The notes below the pieces were generated by a model. The model saw nothing but the letters and a program-made list of their open reading frames with translations, was not told the DNA's origin and did not search any database. Below are positions 23,780 through 33,563 of a DNA stretch of 64,000 nt, in pieces. Within the stretch, counting starts at the first letter, position 1. Every line of letters begins with the position of its first letter. Source of the stretch: UA16 sp965661575 (GTDB taxonomy: Bacteria > Bacteroidota > Bacteroidia > Flavobacteriales_D > Sanyastnellaceae); NCBI GenBank assembly GCA_965661575.1, contig CBFIEJ010000005.1:21220-85219 (forward strand). The letters are read 5' to 3'. Position numbers and translations under genes: made by a program.

Positions 23780-25957
23780 TCAATAACCGATGGTTCTCCG
23801 GCGAATGATCCATTCAATGGCCAGCAACAACAATGCGAGCATTAGGATCGGAATCCATTCCACACCGTCCTGAAGCGCTACCTGTTCATGTAAGATTGTT
23901 GCGGGTAAACCGGACAGAACCAATGCACGGGACGCTTCGCTAGGCTCAATTGATTGCAAGTCGCCAAGGAAAGAGCCTCCATTTTTAACCGCAATCCGTT
24001 TCAGTAAATCGTGGTCGGCTGACAAACTTGATTGCTCAATTTGAATGTTTTCCACCACGATGACTCCACGCTCTTGGTATGTCTCTTGAGCCATGGAACA
24101 CTTGGCATTCCAAGTGTATTTTCCTTCTGGCATTCGCCCAAAGTCCGATCGATAGCGCTCACCGTCAAATTGCATGTTGCTGATGAACTCACTTCCGGCA
24201 GTGTCCTGAAGAATCACCTCGATTTGGGCGTTTGCTGACATGGTCCATCCCGCATCATAAGCTTCGGCTTGAAAGCTCAAGCGCGCGTCACTGGATACGC
24301 GTGATTCGGTTTGGATGTTGAAGCGTTCGCGTAGATCATTCGCGGCCAAAAACTGAACGTGCCTCTGAACGAGCTGATTGAATGTATCATGGCTTTCAGA
24401 CTGCAAATAACTGCGCATGCGCCAATTCCACAGTCCTTCTCCGATGGTGAGTGCTGTGCGCTCACCGGAAGTCTTGACTTCTGTCGCCCAAAAGGCTTCA
24501 AGCGTCTCGATGTTTCCGATTTGCTTGAAGAATAGAGGAGTCCAAGCATTGGACCACTCCATCGACTCCATTGGTCCCGTCATGGGCGGCCACGAGCGCA
24601 TGGCTTCTCCGAGGGCAGTGACATCGTAATCAATGATTCCATAGCTTGGATTGATTCGGCCACGATAGTTTTGTGTGAGATCAGTGGTGCTTGTTAGCCG
24701 TGCCCCAAGTCCATTTATTTGCCGCAGGTGATTGAAAGCAGTTGATGAGGTCGCCATCCACCAAGCATTGAGGTTTTGCGATGAAATCCAGGCTTCCCAA
24801 CTTTTGCCACCCCAAGTTTGGCCCAATAAGTTGTGGGCAATGACGACGTCCGACTTTTCCAAAGCCTTGAGAACAGAGGATGCATCGGCGAGGCCGTTGA
24901 GGTAAATGGTCCGGACGTCATAGGTGTCAAGTGCATCCAATGCCATCGTGATGGCGCCGATATCAGGATGAGGTGAAGAGGCAATGCACGTAATGAGCCG
25001 CCGACTTTCCATCACATCCACATAAAAACTGCGCTGGTTATTTTGAGTGTCGAATTCATTGTTTCCGAGACTGGTTTTGATTCGATAGCCTTGGGTTCCG
25101 ACGGCGGTCGCCGTGAGCATGAATCGAACGCGGTGTAAATCTTGATTGCTGCTGCAGGTCCACTCTTCTGTGGCAAGCTGTTTATTTCCTCGGAGGATTT
25201 GGACCCGAGCTTTTTGTCCTTCCATGCCCTGTGACTGAATAATGGCTTCGACAGGAAAAGTGTTATTGAGGTAGGCGATTTGATTGTGATTGATCCGTTC
25301 AATCCACCGGTCCTCGTGGTTCGTGGTATCACCAAGTCCAATCGTATAGGTCGGAGCAAGTGGCCATGAAGCCCCGTATTCGGGATCTATTCCGCGATTG
25401 ACAAGTCCGTCAGACGCTAGAATGATTCCGGCAATGTTGCGGTTTTCGATGCGGTCGTTCATCTTTTCAATGGCCTCAGAAAGATTGGTCTGAGTTCCGT
25501 CCCATCGAATGCGGTCTTGCGCTGGTGACGTCAGGGTGGATAGGTTTTGATCAAAACCGTACCATTCGGTTTCCAGGTCCAATGACCGAAGTTCGTTGTC
25601 CAGTTCTTCGAACCATTCATTCATCTCTTGCTCCGTTGCTCCGCTATCCGTGCGCGACAGGACAGAAGAGCTTTGGTCCAATAAAATCACAGCGGTGGGC
25701 GCCTCTTTCTCCAGCTCAATTTCGCGAATCAAAGGCTCCAATAAAAGAAAGGCGAGAAGAGTGATGGCAGACCAGCGAATCAGACTGAGTCCTAATCTTC
25801 CAGCCACATTGAGCCCGCCACCAGTGGTTTTTTTTTCAATCTGCGCACCGCCTCGCCCATACAGCCACCATGCGGCCAGGAGGCCAGGCGTGCCGATAGC
25901 GAGCCATTGCCAAGGCTCCGCCTCAATGATCCATTGACTGGGCAGGTACAGGTCCAT
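23780..25957 (-). CDS. large membrane protein with VWA-like domain
   Basis: About 725 residues. Two N-terminal helices (roughly residues 15-35 and 57-80) and one near the C-terminus (about 700-718) bracket a large periplasmic region. It starts with a VWA-like fold: VILLDQSSS is a plausible MIDAS DxSxS, and IILASDGLVNRG follows. A second part resembles a class I glutamine amidotransferase-like fold of the kind found in BatA-related proteins. Function unknown; in other Bacteroidetes such proteins are annotated only as VWA-domain membrane proteins. I start at the ATG at 25957; a TTG sits one codon upstream. It ends just upstream of the prohibitin gene and follows fabG with 10 bp between them. 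Confidence 0.8.
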   Translation of the reverse strand: MDLYLPSQWIIEAEPWQWLAIGTPGLLAAWWLYGRGGAQIEKKTTGGGLNVAGRLGLSLIRWSAITLLAFLLLEPLIREIELEKEAPTAVILLDQSSSVLSRTDSGATEQEMNEWFEELDNELRSLDLETEWYGFDQNLSTLTSPAQDRIRWDGTQTNLSEAIEKMNDRIENRNIAGIILASDGLVNRGIDPEYGASWPLAPTYTIGLGDTTNHEDRWIERINHNQIAYLNNTFPVEAIIQSQGMEGQKARVQILRGNKQLATEEWTCSSNQDLHRVRFMLTATAVGTQGYRIKTSLGNNEFDTQNNQRSFYVDVMESRRLITCIASSPHPDIGAITMALDALDTYDVRTIYLNGLADASSVLKALEKSDVVIAHNLLGQTWGGKSWEAWISSQNLNAWWMATSSTAFNHLRQINGLGARLTSTTDLTQNYRGRINPSYGIIDYDVTALGEAMRSWPPMTGPMESMEWSNAWTPLFFKQIGNIETLEAFWATEVKTSGERTALTIGEGLWNWRMRSYLQSESHDTFNQLVQRHVQFLAANDLRERFNIQTESRVSSDARLSFQAEAYDAGWTMSANAQIEVILQDTAGSEFISNMQFDGERYRSDFGRMPEGKYTWNAKCSMAQETYQERGVIVVENIQIEQSSLSADHDLLKRIAVKNGGSFLGDLQSIEPSEASRALVLSGLPATILHEQVALQDGVEWIPILMLALLLLAIEWIIRRRTIGY

Positions 25958-25967
25958 CAAAACGAGT

Positions 25968-26714
25968 TCACGCAGTGATCATACCGCCGTCGACGCAAAT
26001 GGTCTGTCCGGTGATGTAAGCGCTCATATCACTGGCGAGGAAGGTGCAGAGTTGAGCCACATCTTCAGGTTGGCCTCCACGCTTCAGAGGAATGGCGTCT
26101 CTCCATCCTTGAACGGTATCAGCATCTAGCGAAGCAGTCATTTCCGTTTCAATGAAGCCCGGAGCAATGGCATTGCAGCGGATGTTGCGCGAACCCAGTT
26201 CCAAAGCGACCGATTTGGTGAATCCCAAAATTCCGGCTTTCGATGCAGCATAATTTGCTTGGCCTGCATTTCCCTGCACGCCGACGACCGAACTCACATT
26301 GATGATGCTTCCTGATCTCGCTTTGAGCATCGTTCGCATCACAGCTTTCGTCAAGGCAAAGCAAGATTTGAGGTTGACATCGATGACGCGATCCCACTGT
26401 TCCTCGCTCATGCGCATCAATAACGTATCGTCAGTGATGCCCGCATTGTTGATGACAATGTCGACAGTGCCAAAGGACTCGACGACTGCGGCCACCAAGT
26501 TTTCAGCCTCGTCCATTTTGGAAGCGTCAGATTTGAACCCTTGCACTTGTCCTCCATTTGCTGTGAGTTCAGCTTCGAGTTCACGGGCTTTTTCCTCCGA
26601 CGAACGGTAGGTAAAAGCGACAGTCGCTCCTTGGCTTACAAATTCTTGGGCAATGGCTTTGCCGATACCGCGTGATGCACCGGTGATGATGGCTACTTTT
26701 CCTTCTAATAACAT
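25968..26714 (-). CDS. fabG: 3-oxoacyl-ACP reductase
   Basis: 248 residues, the standard short-chain dehydrogenase length. NADPH-binding TGASRGIGKAIA, the structural NAGIT, and the catalytic Ser-Tyr-Lys in INVSSVVG and NYAASK are intact, and the ending ITGQTICVDGGM is typical of FabG. It performs the first reduction of fatty acid elongation. Its position between an Fe-S protein and the VWA-like gene, with 10 bp gaps, suggests an operon running from the amidase gene downward. Confidence 0.93.
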   Translation of the reverse strand: MLLEGKVAIITGASRGIGKAIAQEFVSQGATVAFTYRSSEEKARELEAELTANGGQVQGFKSDASKMDEAENLVAAVVESFGTVDIVINNAGITDDTLLMRMSEEQWDRVIDVNLKSCFALTKAVMRTMLKARSGSIINVSSVVGVQGNAGQANYAASKAGILGFTKSVALELGSRNIRCNAIAPGFIETEMTASLDADTVQGWRDAIPLKRGGQPEDVAQLCTFLASDMSAYITGQTICVDGGMITA

Positions 26715-26724
26715 GGGGGAGTGT

Positions 26725-27534
26725 TTAAGTTGCAGGGGTGTCGAGCAGGTCAGCTGCCTCGGCGATTAATTCTGCGATGTCCTTGACTTCTACTTCGGTT
26801 TCTTGGTTGGCGTTTTTCACGCCGTCTGTGATCATCGTATTGCAAAATGGGCACCCTGTTGCGATGACTTCGGGTTTGTTTTCGAGGGCTTCGTTGGTCC
26901 GTTCGTGGTTGACTTCAGCCGTCCCAGTTTCGGCCTCTTTGAACATCTGTGCCCCACCAGCACCGCAGCACATTGCATTTTGCTTGCAACGGCGCATTTC
27001 AAGCAGCTCGGCGTCCAGTTTTTGAATGACTTCACGAGGCGCGAGGTACTCACCATTTCCGCGTCCGAGGTAACACGGATCGTGAAACGTGATGCGCTTG
27101 CCTTTGAACGGCGCACCATCTGCCATGCGCAGTTTACCGGTTTCAATCAATTCTCGAATGAATTGGGTGTGATGCAAAACCTCATAGTTGCCGCCAAGTT
27201 CGGGGTATTCATTCTTTAAAACATTGAAGCAATGAGGGCACCCTGTGATGATTCGTTTGATTCCGTACCCATTCAGCGTCGCGATGTTCTGAGCGGCCTG
27301 CATTTGGTAGAGAAACTCGTTGCCCGCCCTCTTGGCCGGGTCACCAGTGCACGACTCTTCTTGACCCAGCACGGCAAAGGAGGTTTCAGAGGCATTCAAT
27401 ATGCGTGCAATGGCCTTCGTGATTCGTTTGGCACGGTCGTCAAAACTGCCTGCACATCCGACCCAAAAGAGTACGTCAGGCGTTCGTCCTGCGGCGGTCA
27501 ATTCCGCCATTGTGGGTATGTCTATTGAACTCAT
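26725..27534 (-). CDS. CCG-domain (HdrB-like) Fe-S protein
   Basis: 269 residues containing two cysteine-rich CCG domains. The first is imperfect (SCTGDPAKRAG followed by GCPHCFN); the second is canonical (CCGAGG followed by GCPFCNT). These modules bind non-cubane [4Fe-4S] clusters in heterodisulfide reductase HdrB, LutA and GlpC. It lies 6 bp downstream of the membrane Fe-S partner, so the two probably form one quinone-linked oxidoreductase. The substrate is not known; an ETF:quinone or acyl-CoA route is a guess. Confidence 0.88.
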   Translation of the reverse strand: MSSIDIPTMAELTAAGRTPDVLFWVGCAGSFDDRAKRITKAIARILNASETSFAVLGQEESCTGDPAKRAGNEFLYQMQAAQNIATLNGYGIKRIITGCPHCFNVLKNEYPELGGNYEVLHHTQFIRELIETGKLRMADGAPFKGKRITFHDPCYLGRGNGEYLAPREVIQKLDAELLEMRRCKQNAMCCGAGGAQMFKEAETGTAEVNHERTNEALENKPEVIATGCPFCNTMITDGVKNANQETEVEVKDIAELIAEAADLLDTPAT

Positions 27535-27540
27535 CTCGAT

Positions 27541-28857
27541 TTAAACTTCTTTGGTCCAGTTGCCTCGGTCGCCTGCGGGAAAAGCCCATGGTGCTCCGTT
27601 GTTTTCGATGTTGTTGAACATCGAAGTGATGGATTCGGGGGATTTACTGTCCTCCATGATCAAGCTCCTACGCATGTCCAAAATGATGCCCATGGGGCTG
27701 ATGTTGATAGGACACGCTTGCACACAGGCTTGGCAGCTGGTGCAAGCCCATAATTCTTCTTCTGTAATCCAGTCGCCCAAAAGTGACTTGCCGTCTGGCT
27801 TCCATTCTCCGCCATTGGCTTCCCGCACCGCACCGATTTCTTCGATTCGATCCCTCGTAGACATCATGATTTTGCGCGGGCTGAGCAACTTTCCTGTTTG
27901 ATTGGCTGGGCATTCCGAAGTGCAGCGTCCACATTCTGTGCAGGTGTAGGCTTCCATCAATTGCTTCCACGTCAAGTCTGGAGCATCTTTCGCTCCGAAT
28001 TTTGGAGGTGTGGCATCGGCTGGAGCTGCGGCGAATGGGTCTGCACTGGGATCCATCATGAGTTGCACCTCTTTGGTGACTGCCTCCATGTTGTCCATCG
28101 CTGCCGGCGCATTGAGATTTGAGAAATATGTATTGGGAAAGGCGAGGATGATGTGGAAGTGCTTGGAGTAAGGAACGTAGACCAAAAAGGATAAGACACC
28201 TGCAATGTGTGCCCACCACATGCCGCGCTCAAGGGCGATGATGCCCGCATCGGAGAGACCGGCATAAAGCGGCATCAAGAGGCTACTTACGGGGAACCAG
28301 CCAGCCTGGATGTAATGTTCAAGTCCGCGTGATTGAGCAATGGCATCGGCAGCATTCATGCTGAGGAAAGCAAACATCAAAACCACTTCAGCTACGAGGA
28401 TGATGTTGGCGTCGAGGGAGGGCCAACCTTGAAGGTCTTTCGAGGTTAATCTGGCCAAAGCCATGCCGTTTCTTCGGATGAAGAACACTACGCAGGCCAC
28501 GAGAACTCCTGCAGCCAGCCATTCGAAGGAAGCAATGAGCACGTTGTAGAAGCCACCGAGAAAAGCAAACACCCGGTGGGTTCCGAAAATCCCATCAATC
28601 ACGATCTCGAGCATTTCGATGTTGATGATCACGAATCCTGCGTAAACGATGATGTGCATGATTCCGGCGACTGGACGCGTCGTCATCTTGCCTTGCCCCA
28701 ACGCAACGCGCGCCATGGTCATCCACCGTTCTGATTTTCGATCACTGCCATCCCAATCGGTGCCTGAAAGAATGTTTCGACGGATGACGGCGATGCGCTT
28801 GGCGAAAAAGAAACTGGCAGTGCCCAGGATGATCAGAAATAGCAATTGGCTCAACAT
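27541..28857 (-). CDS. membrane-bound Fe-S oxidoreductase subunit (HdrC/NarI-like)
   Basis: 438 residues. Five or so N-terminal transmembrane helices (first ~250 residues, NarI/HdrE-like and possibly heme-binding) are followed by a cytoplasmic domain with two classical 4Fe-4S motifs: CTECGRCTSECP and CTSCQACVQACP. This is the layout of HdrC/DsrK-type electron-transfer subunits. With the CCG protein encoded next, it would pass electrons between a soluble donor and the menaquinone pool. The pair, located after an MCE gene, is a familiar flavobacterial arrangement. Confidence 0.9.
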   Translation of the reverse strand: MLSQLLFLIILGTASFFFAKRIAVIRRNILSGTDWDGSDRKSERWMTMARVALGQGKMTTRPVAGIMHIIVYAGFVIINIEMLEIVIDGIFGTHRVFAFLGGFYNVLIASFEWLAAGVLVACVVFFIRRNGMALARLTSKDLQGWPSLDANIILVAEVVLMFAFLSMNAADAIAQSRGLEHYIQAGWFPVSSLLMPLYAGLSDAGIIALERGMWWAHIAGVLSFLVYVPYSKHFHIILAFPNTYFSNLNAPAAMDNMEAVTKEVQLMMDPSADPFAAAPADATPPKFGAKDAPDLTWKQLMEAYTCTECGRCTSECPANQTGKLLSPRKIMMSTRDRIEEIGAVREANGGEWKPDGKSLLGDWITEEELWACTSCQACVQACPINISPMGIILDMRRSLIMEDSKSPESITSMFNNIENNGAPWAFPAGDRGNWTKEV

Positions 28858-28882
28858 CGTTTAACGCTTTCTAGGTTGGTGA

Positions 28883-29935
28883 TCAGGGGTTTTGATTCTC
28901 CTCTCGTTCATCCAACTGTTGTTCGATGATTGCTTTCAACTTCTTCAATTCTTTTTTGGACAGTGCTTTCTCCTGTTTTTTACCGAAAACAGAGACCCTG
29001 ACGTAGCGCCAAGGATTGAGGTAGAGATCATTGATGAGGTACTGCAATTCGTTGTTGGTGGCTATTAGTCCGTCGTGCAGCGAATCACTGTTGACCAGCT
29101 GTCCCAACGAACCTTCTCCCATGTTGATTTTGCGCGTGATTTCGTCCACTTGGCTCAGTGCAGAGTTTGCGCGTTGCACGGTTTCGGCAAAGTTCACAGC
29201 AGCCAGCGAATCTGAGATTTCTGAAAAATTCTCCATCACGTTGGCCAGATCGTCGTTGTGCTCCTTGATGTTTGAAGTAATCCCTTCCACGTTGGTCATG
29301 ATCCCCTTCAGGCTCGATCGATTTTCGGCGACCATATTGTCCAATTGAATCGAGGTTTTTTCCAAACTTTCAACGGTGCGTTGAATGCTTTCAAAAGCAG
29401 TTGGCAGCCCGAGGGTGGCATCAGCTTCGAAGACAGCCTTTAAGTTTTCCAAGATGTCATCAACGCCATCGATCAATTGATCGGTTTTGTTTTTCAGAGG
29501 GAGCAACTCAATCCGCACGGCTTCGGCGATTCCCATTTCCAAATCACTCGTCAAGGTGTCGCCGGGGGAGGCAAGCGTTTCGTCCTCTCCAGCGATCAGG
29601 TCAATTGCTTTGGTTCCGAAAAAGTCGCTGGAGACAATTTTCGCTCGGGTATCGCGTGGAATGCGCAAGGTGGATTGTTCAATTTCAAAGGCCACCATCA
29701 ATGACCCGTCACCTGCATCGGAGAAACCAACTTGCGTGACCTGTCCTACCTTGAATCCGTTCACAACAACAGGGTTGGAGATGGCGAGTCCGTCAATTGC
29801 CGCGTACGCAGCATAGTAGGTGTTTGACGGGCGGAATGGATTGAACCCTTTGAGGTAATTGACACCAAGGATCAGCAGCACAAGTCCGCCGATGACAAGC
29901 GCTCCAATCTTAAATTCTTTTGATGCTATAGCCAC
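28883..29935 (-). CDS. MlaD-like MCE-domain protein
   Basis: 350 residues, starting at a GTG (29935) because no ATG is near the family start. One N-terminal helix (residues ~10-27) and a single MCE domain (GLAISNPVVVNGFKVGQVTQVGF) are followed by a long helical tail (about 140-330). MCE proteins form hexameric periplasmic rings that move phospholipids between the two membranes. The permease and ATPase partners (MlaE/MlaF) are not in this window. It lies 5 bp downstream of the amidase gene. Confidence 0.9.
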   Translation of the reverse strand: MAIASKEFKIGALVIGGLVLLILGVNYLKGFNPFRPSNTYYAAYAAIDGLAISNPVVVNGFKVGQVTQVGFSDAGDGSLMVAFEIEQSTLRIPRDTRAKIVSSDFFGTKAIDLIAGEDETLASPGDTLTSDLEMGIAEAVRIELLPLKNKTDQLIDGVDDILENLKAVFEADATLGLPTAFESIQRTVESLEKTSIQLDNMVAENRSSLKGIMTNVEGITSNIKEHNDDLANVMENFSEISDSLAAVNFAETVQRANSALSQVDEITRKINMGEGSLGQLVNSDSLHDGLIATNNELQYLINDLYLNPWRYVRVSVFGKKQEKALSKKELKKLKAIIEQQLDEREENQNP

Positions 29936-29940
29936 GTAGA

Positions 29941-31059
29941 TCAGTTTTTACGAACGGGTTTCACTCCTTGAGACTCAAATGACGTTCCTTCAAATTTAAC
30001 GACAAACGCATCGGAGAATCCTCGCTTTTGCATTTGCAATTTAAGCTTGTTGGCATCCGTTGATTGCGCACAATTTCCGACAGCGTATTTGTACAGTCCG
30101 TTACGAAGATACTCCACGGGGGACGGTAGACCTTGCAGCCTTTCATCATCTTCCTTGAGTGGAAGTCCAGCGGTCATGATTTGCACACGAAAAGTCGGGT
30201 TTGGAAGGACATTGGTTTGTTCAAGTGTTTCGGGAGCAGGCATTTCTTTATCCTCGCTCTGAATGCCCGGGTGGTGTTTTTCTTTATAGGTTCGAAAAGC
30301 ACGAAGCAGAGCAGACGCCATCAGTTCTTGACCTGACTTGGAGTTTAGGAATTCTTCTTCTTTGGGATTGGTTAAAAACCCCAGCTCTACCAATACCGAT
30401 GGCATTTGCGTAAAGCATGTGACATAGTATCCGGCTTGACGTACCCCGCGATCTTTTCTTCCGACGCGTTGCTTGAATTGCGACTGAATCAAACTCCCGA
30501 GTTCCAGGCTTTGTTGGAGGAAGACAGATTGGCGAAGGCTGAGCGCGATGTAGGTGTCCGGATCGTCGGGTTTGAATCCTTCGTAAAATGCCTCGTAATC
30601 GCTCTCGCGGGAAATGAAAGAGTTCTCCTGCATGGAGACCCTGAGGCTTTCTTCACTTCGGTCCATGCCCATGACAAAGGTGCTCGAACCGATTGCGTTT
30701 GGGCTGGTGAAGGCGTCGCAGTGGATGCTAATGAAGAGGTCTGCATTGATGTTATTGGCGAGTTTGACCCTCTCCCTGATCTTGGGGTAGGTGTCTCCCT
30801 CTCGAGTCATCACAATTTCCACATCGGGAAAGCGTTCGGTGATGTAGTCGCGCAGAAGCAAAGCCACGTCTAACGTGACAGACTTTTCTGTGGCCTTGTA
30901 TCGTCCCGTCCCCAAATTTCCAGGATCGGACCCTCCGTGACCTGCGTCAATGACCAAAACCATGCTTGGAGCAACGGGAGTAAAAGAAACACAGAGGAAT
31001 ATCAGTCCTCCCATGGCCCACAGGACCGCTCGTTTCGTTAATTTTGACTGCCGTTTCAT
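29941..31059 (-). CDS. N-acetylmuramoyl-L-alanine amidase with SPOR-like C-terminus
   Basis: About 372 residues. After a signal peptide comes an Amidase_3 domain with the zinc-site segments VIDAGHGGSDPGN and LVELGFLTNP, which cleaves the amide between MurNAc and the stem peptide. The last ~75 residues (FRVQIMTAG to VKFEG) look like a SPOR domain that binds denuded septal glycan, so a role in cell separation is likely. ATGs exist at 31068 and 31059; the minus-strand TAGATTTG box at 31069-31076 abuts the first, so I prefer 31059. The start codon overlaps that of lptD on the other strand. Confidence 0.9.
   Translation of the reverse strand: MKRQSKLTKRAVLWAMGGLIFLCVSFTPVAPSMVLVIDAGHGGSDPGNLGTGRYKATEKSVTLDVALLLRDYITERFPDVEIVMTREGDTYPKIRERVKLANNINADLFISIHCDAFTSPNAIGSSTFVMGMDRSEESLRVSMQENSFISRESDYEAFYEGFKPDDPDTYIALSLRQSVFLQQSLELGSLIQSQFKQRVGRKDRGVRQAGYYVTCFTQMPSVLVELGFLTNPKEEEFLNSKSGQELMASALLRAFRTYKEKHHPGIQSEDKEMPAPETLEQTNVLPNPTFRVQIMTAGLPLKEDDERLQGLPSPVEYLRNGLYKYAVGNCAQSTDANKLKLQMQKRGFSDAFVVKFEGTSFESQGVKPVRKN
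31039..31046 (+). promoter_or_regulatory. -7 promoter box of lptD, within the amidase gene
   Basis: TAATTTTG matches TAnnTTTG exactly and lies 11 nt before the lptD ATG at 31058. It lies inside the first codons of the divergent amidase gene. Confidence 0.5.
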
Positions 31060-33529
31060 GCGTTCCATCAAATCTAAAACGTCACGACCCTCGCGCGTCG
31101 TCTGCTTGTCACTGATTTTCCGTGCTCTGATGTGGATAAGCGCGCCGTGCGTGGTGTGCGCACAAACGGCAGCAGAACCTCAGGATTCACTGTCCATTTC
31201 CTCAGAGTCAGACGAACGATTTGAAGTGGATTGGGGAGCCGAGGATTCCACACGTGTGAATGCTGTCACTTCAGAAGTTGAGTTGTTTGGGAATGCATTT
31301 GTAGCCATGGACGACATTCGCTTGGAGGCCTACAGAATCGTCTACAGTTCCCAAAAAAACCAGGCATGTGCCTACGGGATTCGGGATTCACTTGGCGATT
31401 GGATTGGCAGGCCCGTCATGATCCAGGGCGGTCAAACTTTTGAGCAGGACGAATTGTGTTTCGATTTGAAGTCTCGCCGTGGGCTCAGTCGAAAGGCCGT
31501 CACGGTTCAAGGGGAAAGTGTGTTTCATGCCGAGGTGGCCAAACGCCAGAGTGACCAGCGCATTCATGTGGCGAATGCCAAGTTCACAACGTGCAATGCC
31601 GACAACCCACATTTTCATTTTCATTTGAAGCGTGCGATCATGATTCCGGGTGAGAAGGTGGTCTCGGGGCCTTTTTACCTAAAATTCCGCAAAATCCCAA
31701 CGCCATTGGCACTCCCTTTTGGTTGGTTTCCAACTCCACCTGACAAACGCAGCCATGGATTGTTGATGCCAGGTTACGGAAATGGCGGTGCGCTTGGATT
31801 CTTTTTGAAGGATTTGGGGTATTACATGCCCATAGGAGAATACGCGGATACACGATTGACTGGCGACCTTTATTCCGGAGGGTCTTGGGCTTTACGGAGT
31901 AGCACCAATTACCGCATTCGGTACCGTGCAAGCGGTAATTTGAATCTGAGTTATCAGCGCCTTCGCGACGGATTTACAGGCCTTCCGACGCTTTCCTTAT
32001 CCAACCAGTTTTTTGTGCGGTGGAGCCACAGCCAAGACAATCGAGCGCGGCCCAATAGCCGCTTCAATACCAGTGTAAATTTTGGTTCCAACAACCATTT
32101 TCAATCCAACATCACGAGCAATCAGCAGGACTACTTGACCAATACGTTCCAGTCGAGCATTCAATATTCGAGATCGTTTCCCGGTAAACCCATCTCGCTC
32201 GCGCTCAGTGCACGTCATGCGCAAAACTCGCAAACAGGCAACGTCAACATTACCGCTCCGGCGATGACGCTCAATTTGCAGCGATCAAGTTTGTCTAAAT
32301 TGCTCGGTTTGACGTCTTCACGAAGTCGGTTGCTGGATGAAATTGCAGTTTCGGCATCCAGTCGCTTCGAGCAGACCATGCAAGCGCCCGACAGCGTTTT
32401 TTTGGCGGGTGATTGGTCGAATGTCTCTTTCCGAAATGGCATCAAACACAATGCATCCGCGTCAAGTCAAATGCGACTGGGGTTTGTGAGCATCACACCG
32501 AGCTTTCAATACAATGAATTTTGGGCGTTTCAAGAGCTCAACGGAAGTCTGATTGCAGACGAGTCAGGAGAAATCCAGCAGGTGACCGACACCCTTTCGG
32601 GTTTTCAAACCACCCGTGATTGGCGACTGTCCGCCAACGCATCTACGCGTTTTTACGGCACATTTGAGTTCAATCCCAACCGCACGGTTCAAGCCATTCG
32701 TCACGTGCTCAGTCCGACCATGGGATTGAGTTACACTCCGGAATTGCAACGCACTCAAACCGTTAGTCTCAATGACGAGTCATACGAGTTCAACCCTTAC
32801 AGCCTCAATCGTTTCGTGCCCCAAGACATCCGGGCATCGGGTGCGGTCAACTTTAGCCTCAGTCAAAATTTGGAGGCCAAGGTGATGGATAAGGCCACTG
32901 GCGATGTCCGCAAAGTGCGGCTCATTGACAATTTGGTGACTTCTGCCAATTACAATTTCATTGCCGATTCGTTGGGACTCAGTGACATCGTCACGCGGGC
33001 CAATACGGATCTATTCAACAAGGTGAGGGTCAATCTTGGTATCGCGCACAGCGCCTATGCCCGTGATTCCAGTGGACAGCGCATCGATCAATTTCTTGTC
33101 ACACAAGGTGAGCCTATTTTACGTATGACGCGTGCCAATGCTGCACTCGGAAGTAGTTTTAACGGGGGAAGCGATGGACAATTCCCCTGGAACTTTCGGG
33201 CGGACTATAATTTAGATTTACGCAAGAATTGGAGGCCCGATATCCAGCGTGATACGTTGATCATGACGCAAAGTGCGCGCGTCCGCGGCTCCATTGAGAT
33301 CACCGAAAAATGGCGCGTTGACGTGAATACTGGGTATGATCTGGTCCGCAAAGAGTGGACGCCGACACAGCTGGATATTTACTGGGATTTGCATTGCTGG
33401 GAGCTGTCGGTCAATTGGGTGCCCATCGGAGTGCGAAAGAGCATCTACCTCCGGCTCAATATCAAGGCATCAATGCTCAAGGACTTGAAAGTGGAGTACC
33501 GCAACAACAATACAGACCTGCTCTTTTGA
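31058..33529 (+). CDS. lptD: LptD-like LPS assembly outer-membrane protein
   Basis: About 823 residues. Starts at the ATG at 31058, giving an N-terminal signal segment that ends in CVVCAQ. Residues ~50-170 form the OstA/LptA-like beta-jellyroll (VNAVTSEVELFGNAFVAMD); the rest is a large beta barrel with aromatic-rich strands, ending in YRNNNTDLLF. It inserts lipopolysaccharide into the outer leaflet. The frame continues upstream to 30950 but that part would cover the amidase gene and is not signal-peptide-like. Confidence 0.9.
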   Translation: MRSIKSKTSRPSRVVCLSLIFRALMWISAPCVVCAQTAAEPQDSLSISSESDERFEVDWGAEDSTRVNAVTSEVELFGNAFVAMDDIRLEAYRIVYSSQKNQACAYGIRDSLGDWIGRPVMIQGGQTFEQDELCFDLKSRRGLSRKAVTVQGESVFHAEVAKRQSDQRIHVANAKFTTCNADNPHFHFHLKRAIMIPGEKVVSGPFYLKFRKIPTPLALPFGWFPTPPDKRSHGLLMPGYGNGGALGFFLKDLGYYMPIGEYADTRLTGDLYSGGSWALRSSTNYRIRYRASGNLNLSYQRLRDGFTGLPTLSLSNQFFVRWSHSQDNRARPNSRFNTSVNFGSNNHFQSNITSNQQDYLTNTFQSSIQYSRSFPGKPISLALSARHAQNSQTGNVNITAPAMTLNLQRSSLSKLLGLTSSRSRLLDEIAVSASSRFEQTMQAPDSVFLAGDWSNVSFRNGIKHNASASSQMRLGFVSITPSFQYNEFWAFQELNGSLIADESGEIQQVTDTLSGFQTTRDWRLSANASTRFYGTFEFNPNRTVQAIRHVLSPTMGLSYTPELQRTQTVSLNDESYEFNPYSLNRFVPQDIRASGAVNFSLSQNLEAKVMDKATGDVRKVRLIDNLVTSANYNFIADSLGLSDIVTRANTDLFNKVRVNLGIAHSAYARDSSGQRIDQFLVTQGEPILRMTRANAALGSSFNGGSDGQFPWNFRADYNLDLRKNWRPDIQRDTLIMTQSARVRGSIEITEKWRVDVNTGYDLVRKEWTPTQLDIYWDLHCWELSVNWVPIGVRKSIYLRLNIKASMLKDLKVEYRNNNTDLLF
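31069..31076 (-). promoter_or_regulatory. -7 promoter box of the amidase gene, within lptD
   Basis: Minus-strand TAGATTTG matches the consensus exactly, directly next to an ATG at 31068 and 9 nt before the ATG at 31059. It lies inside the lptD signal-peptide region. Confidence 0.5.
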
Positions 33530-33563
33530 TTTGCAGTTCAGCTCTGTTCCAAAGGATTCAGGA

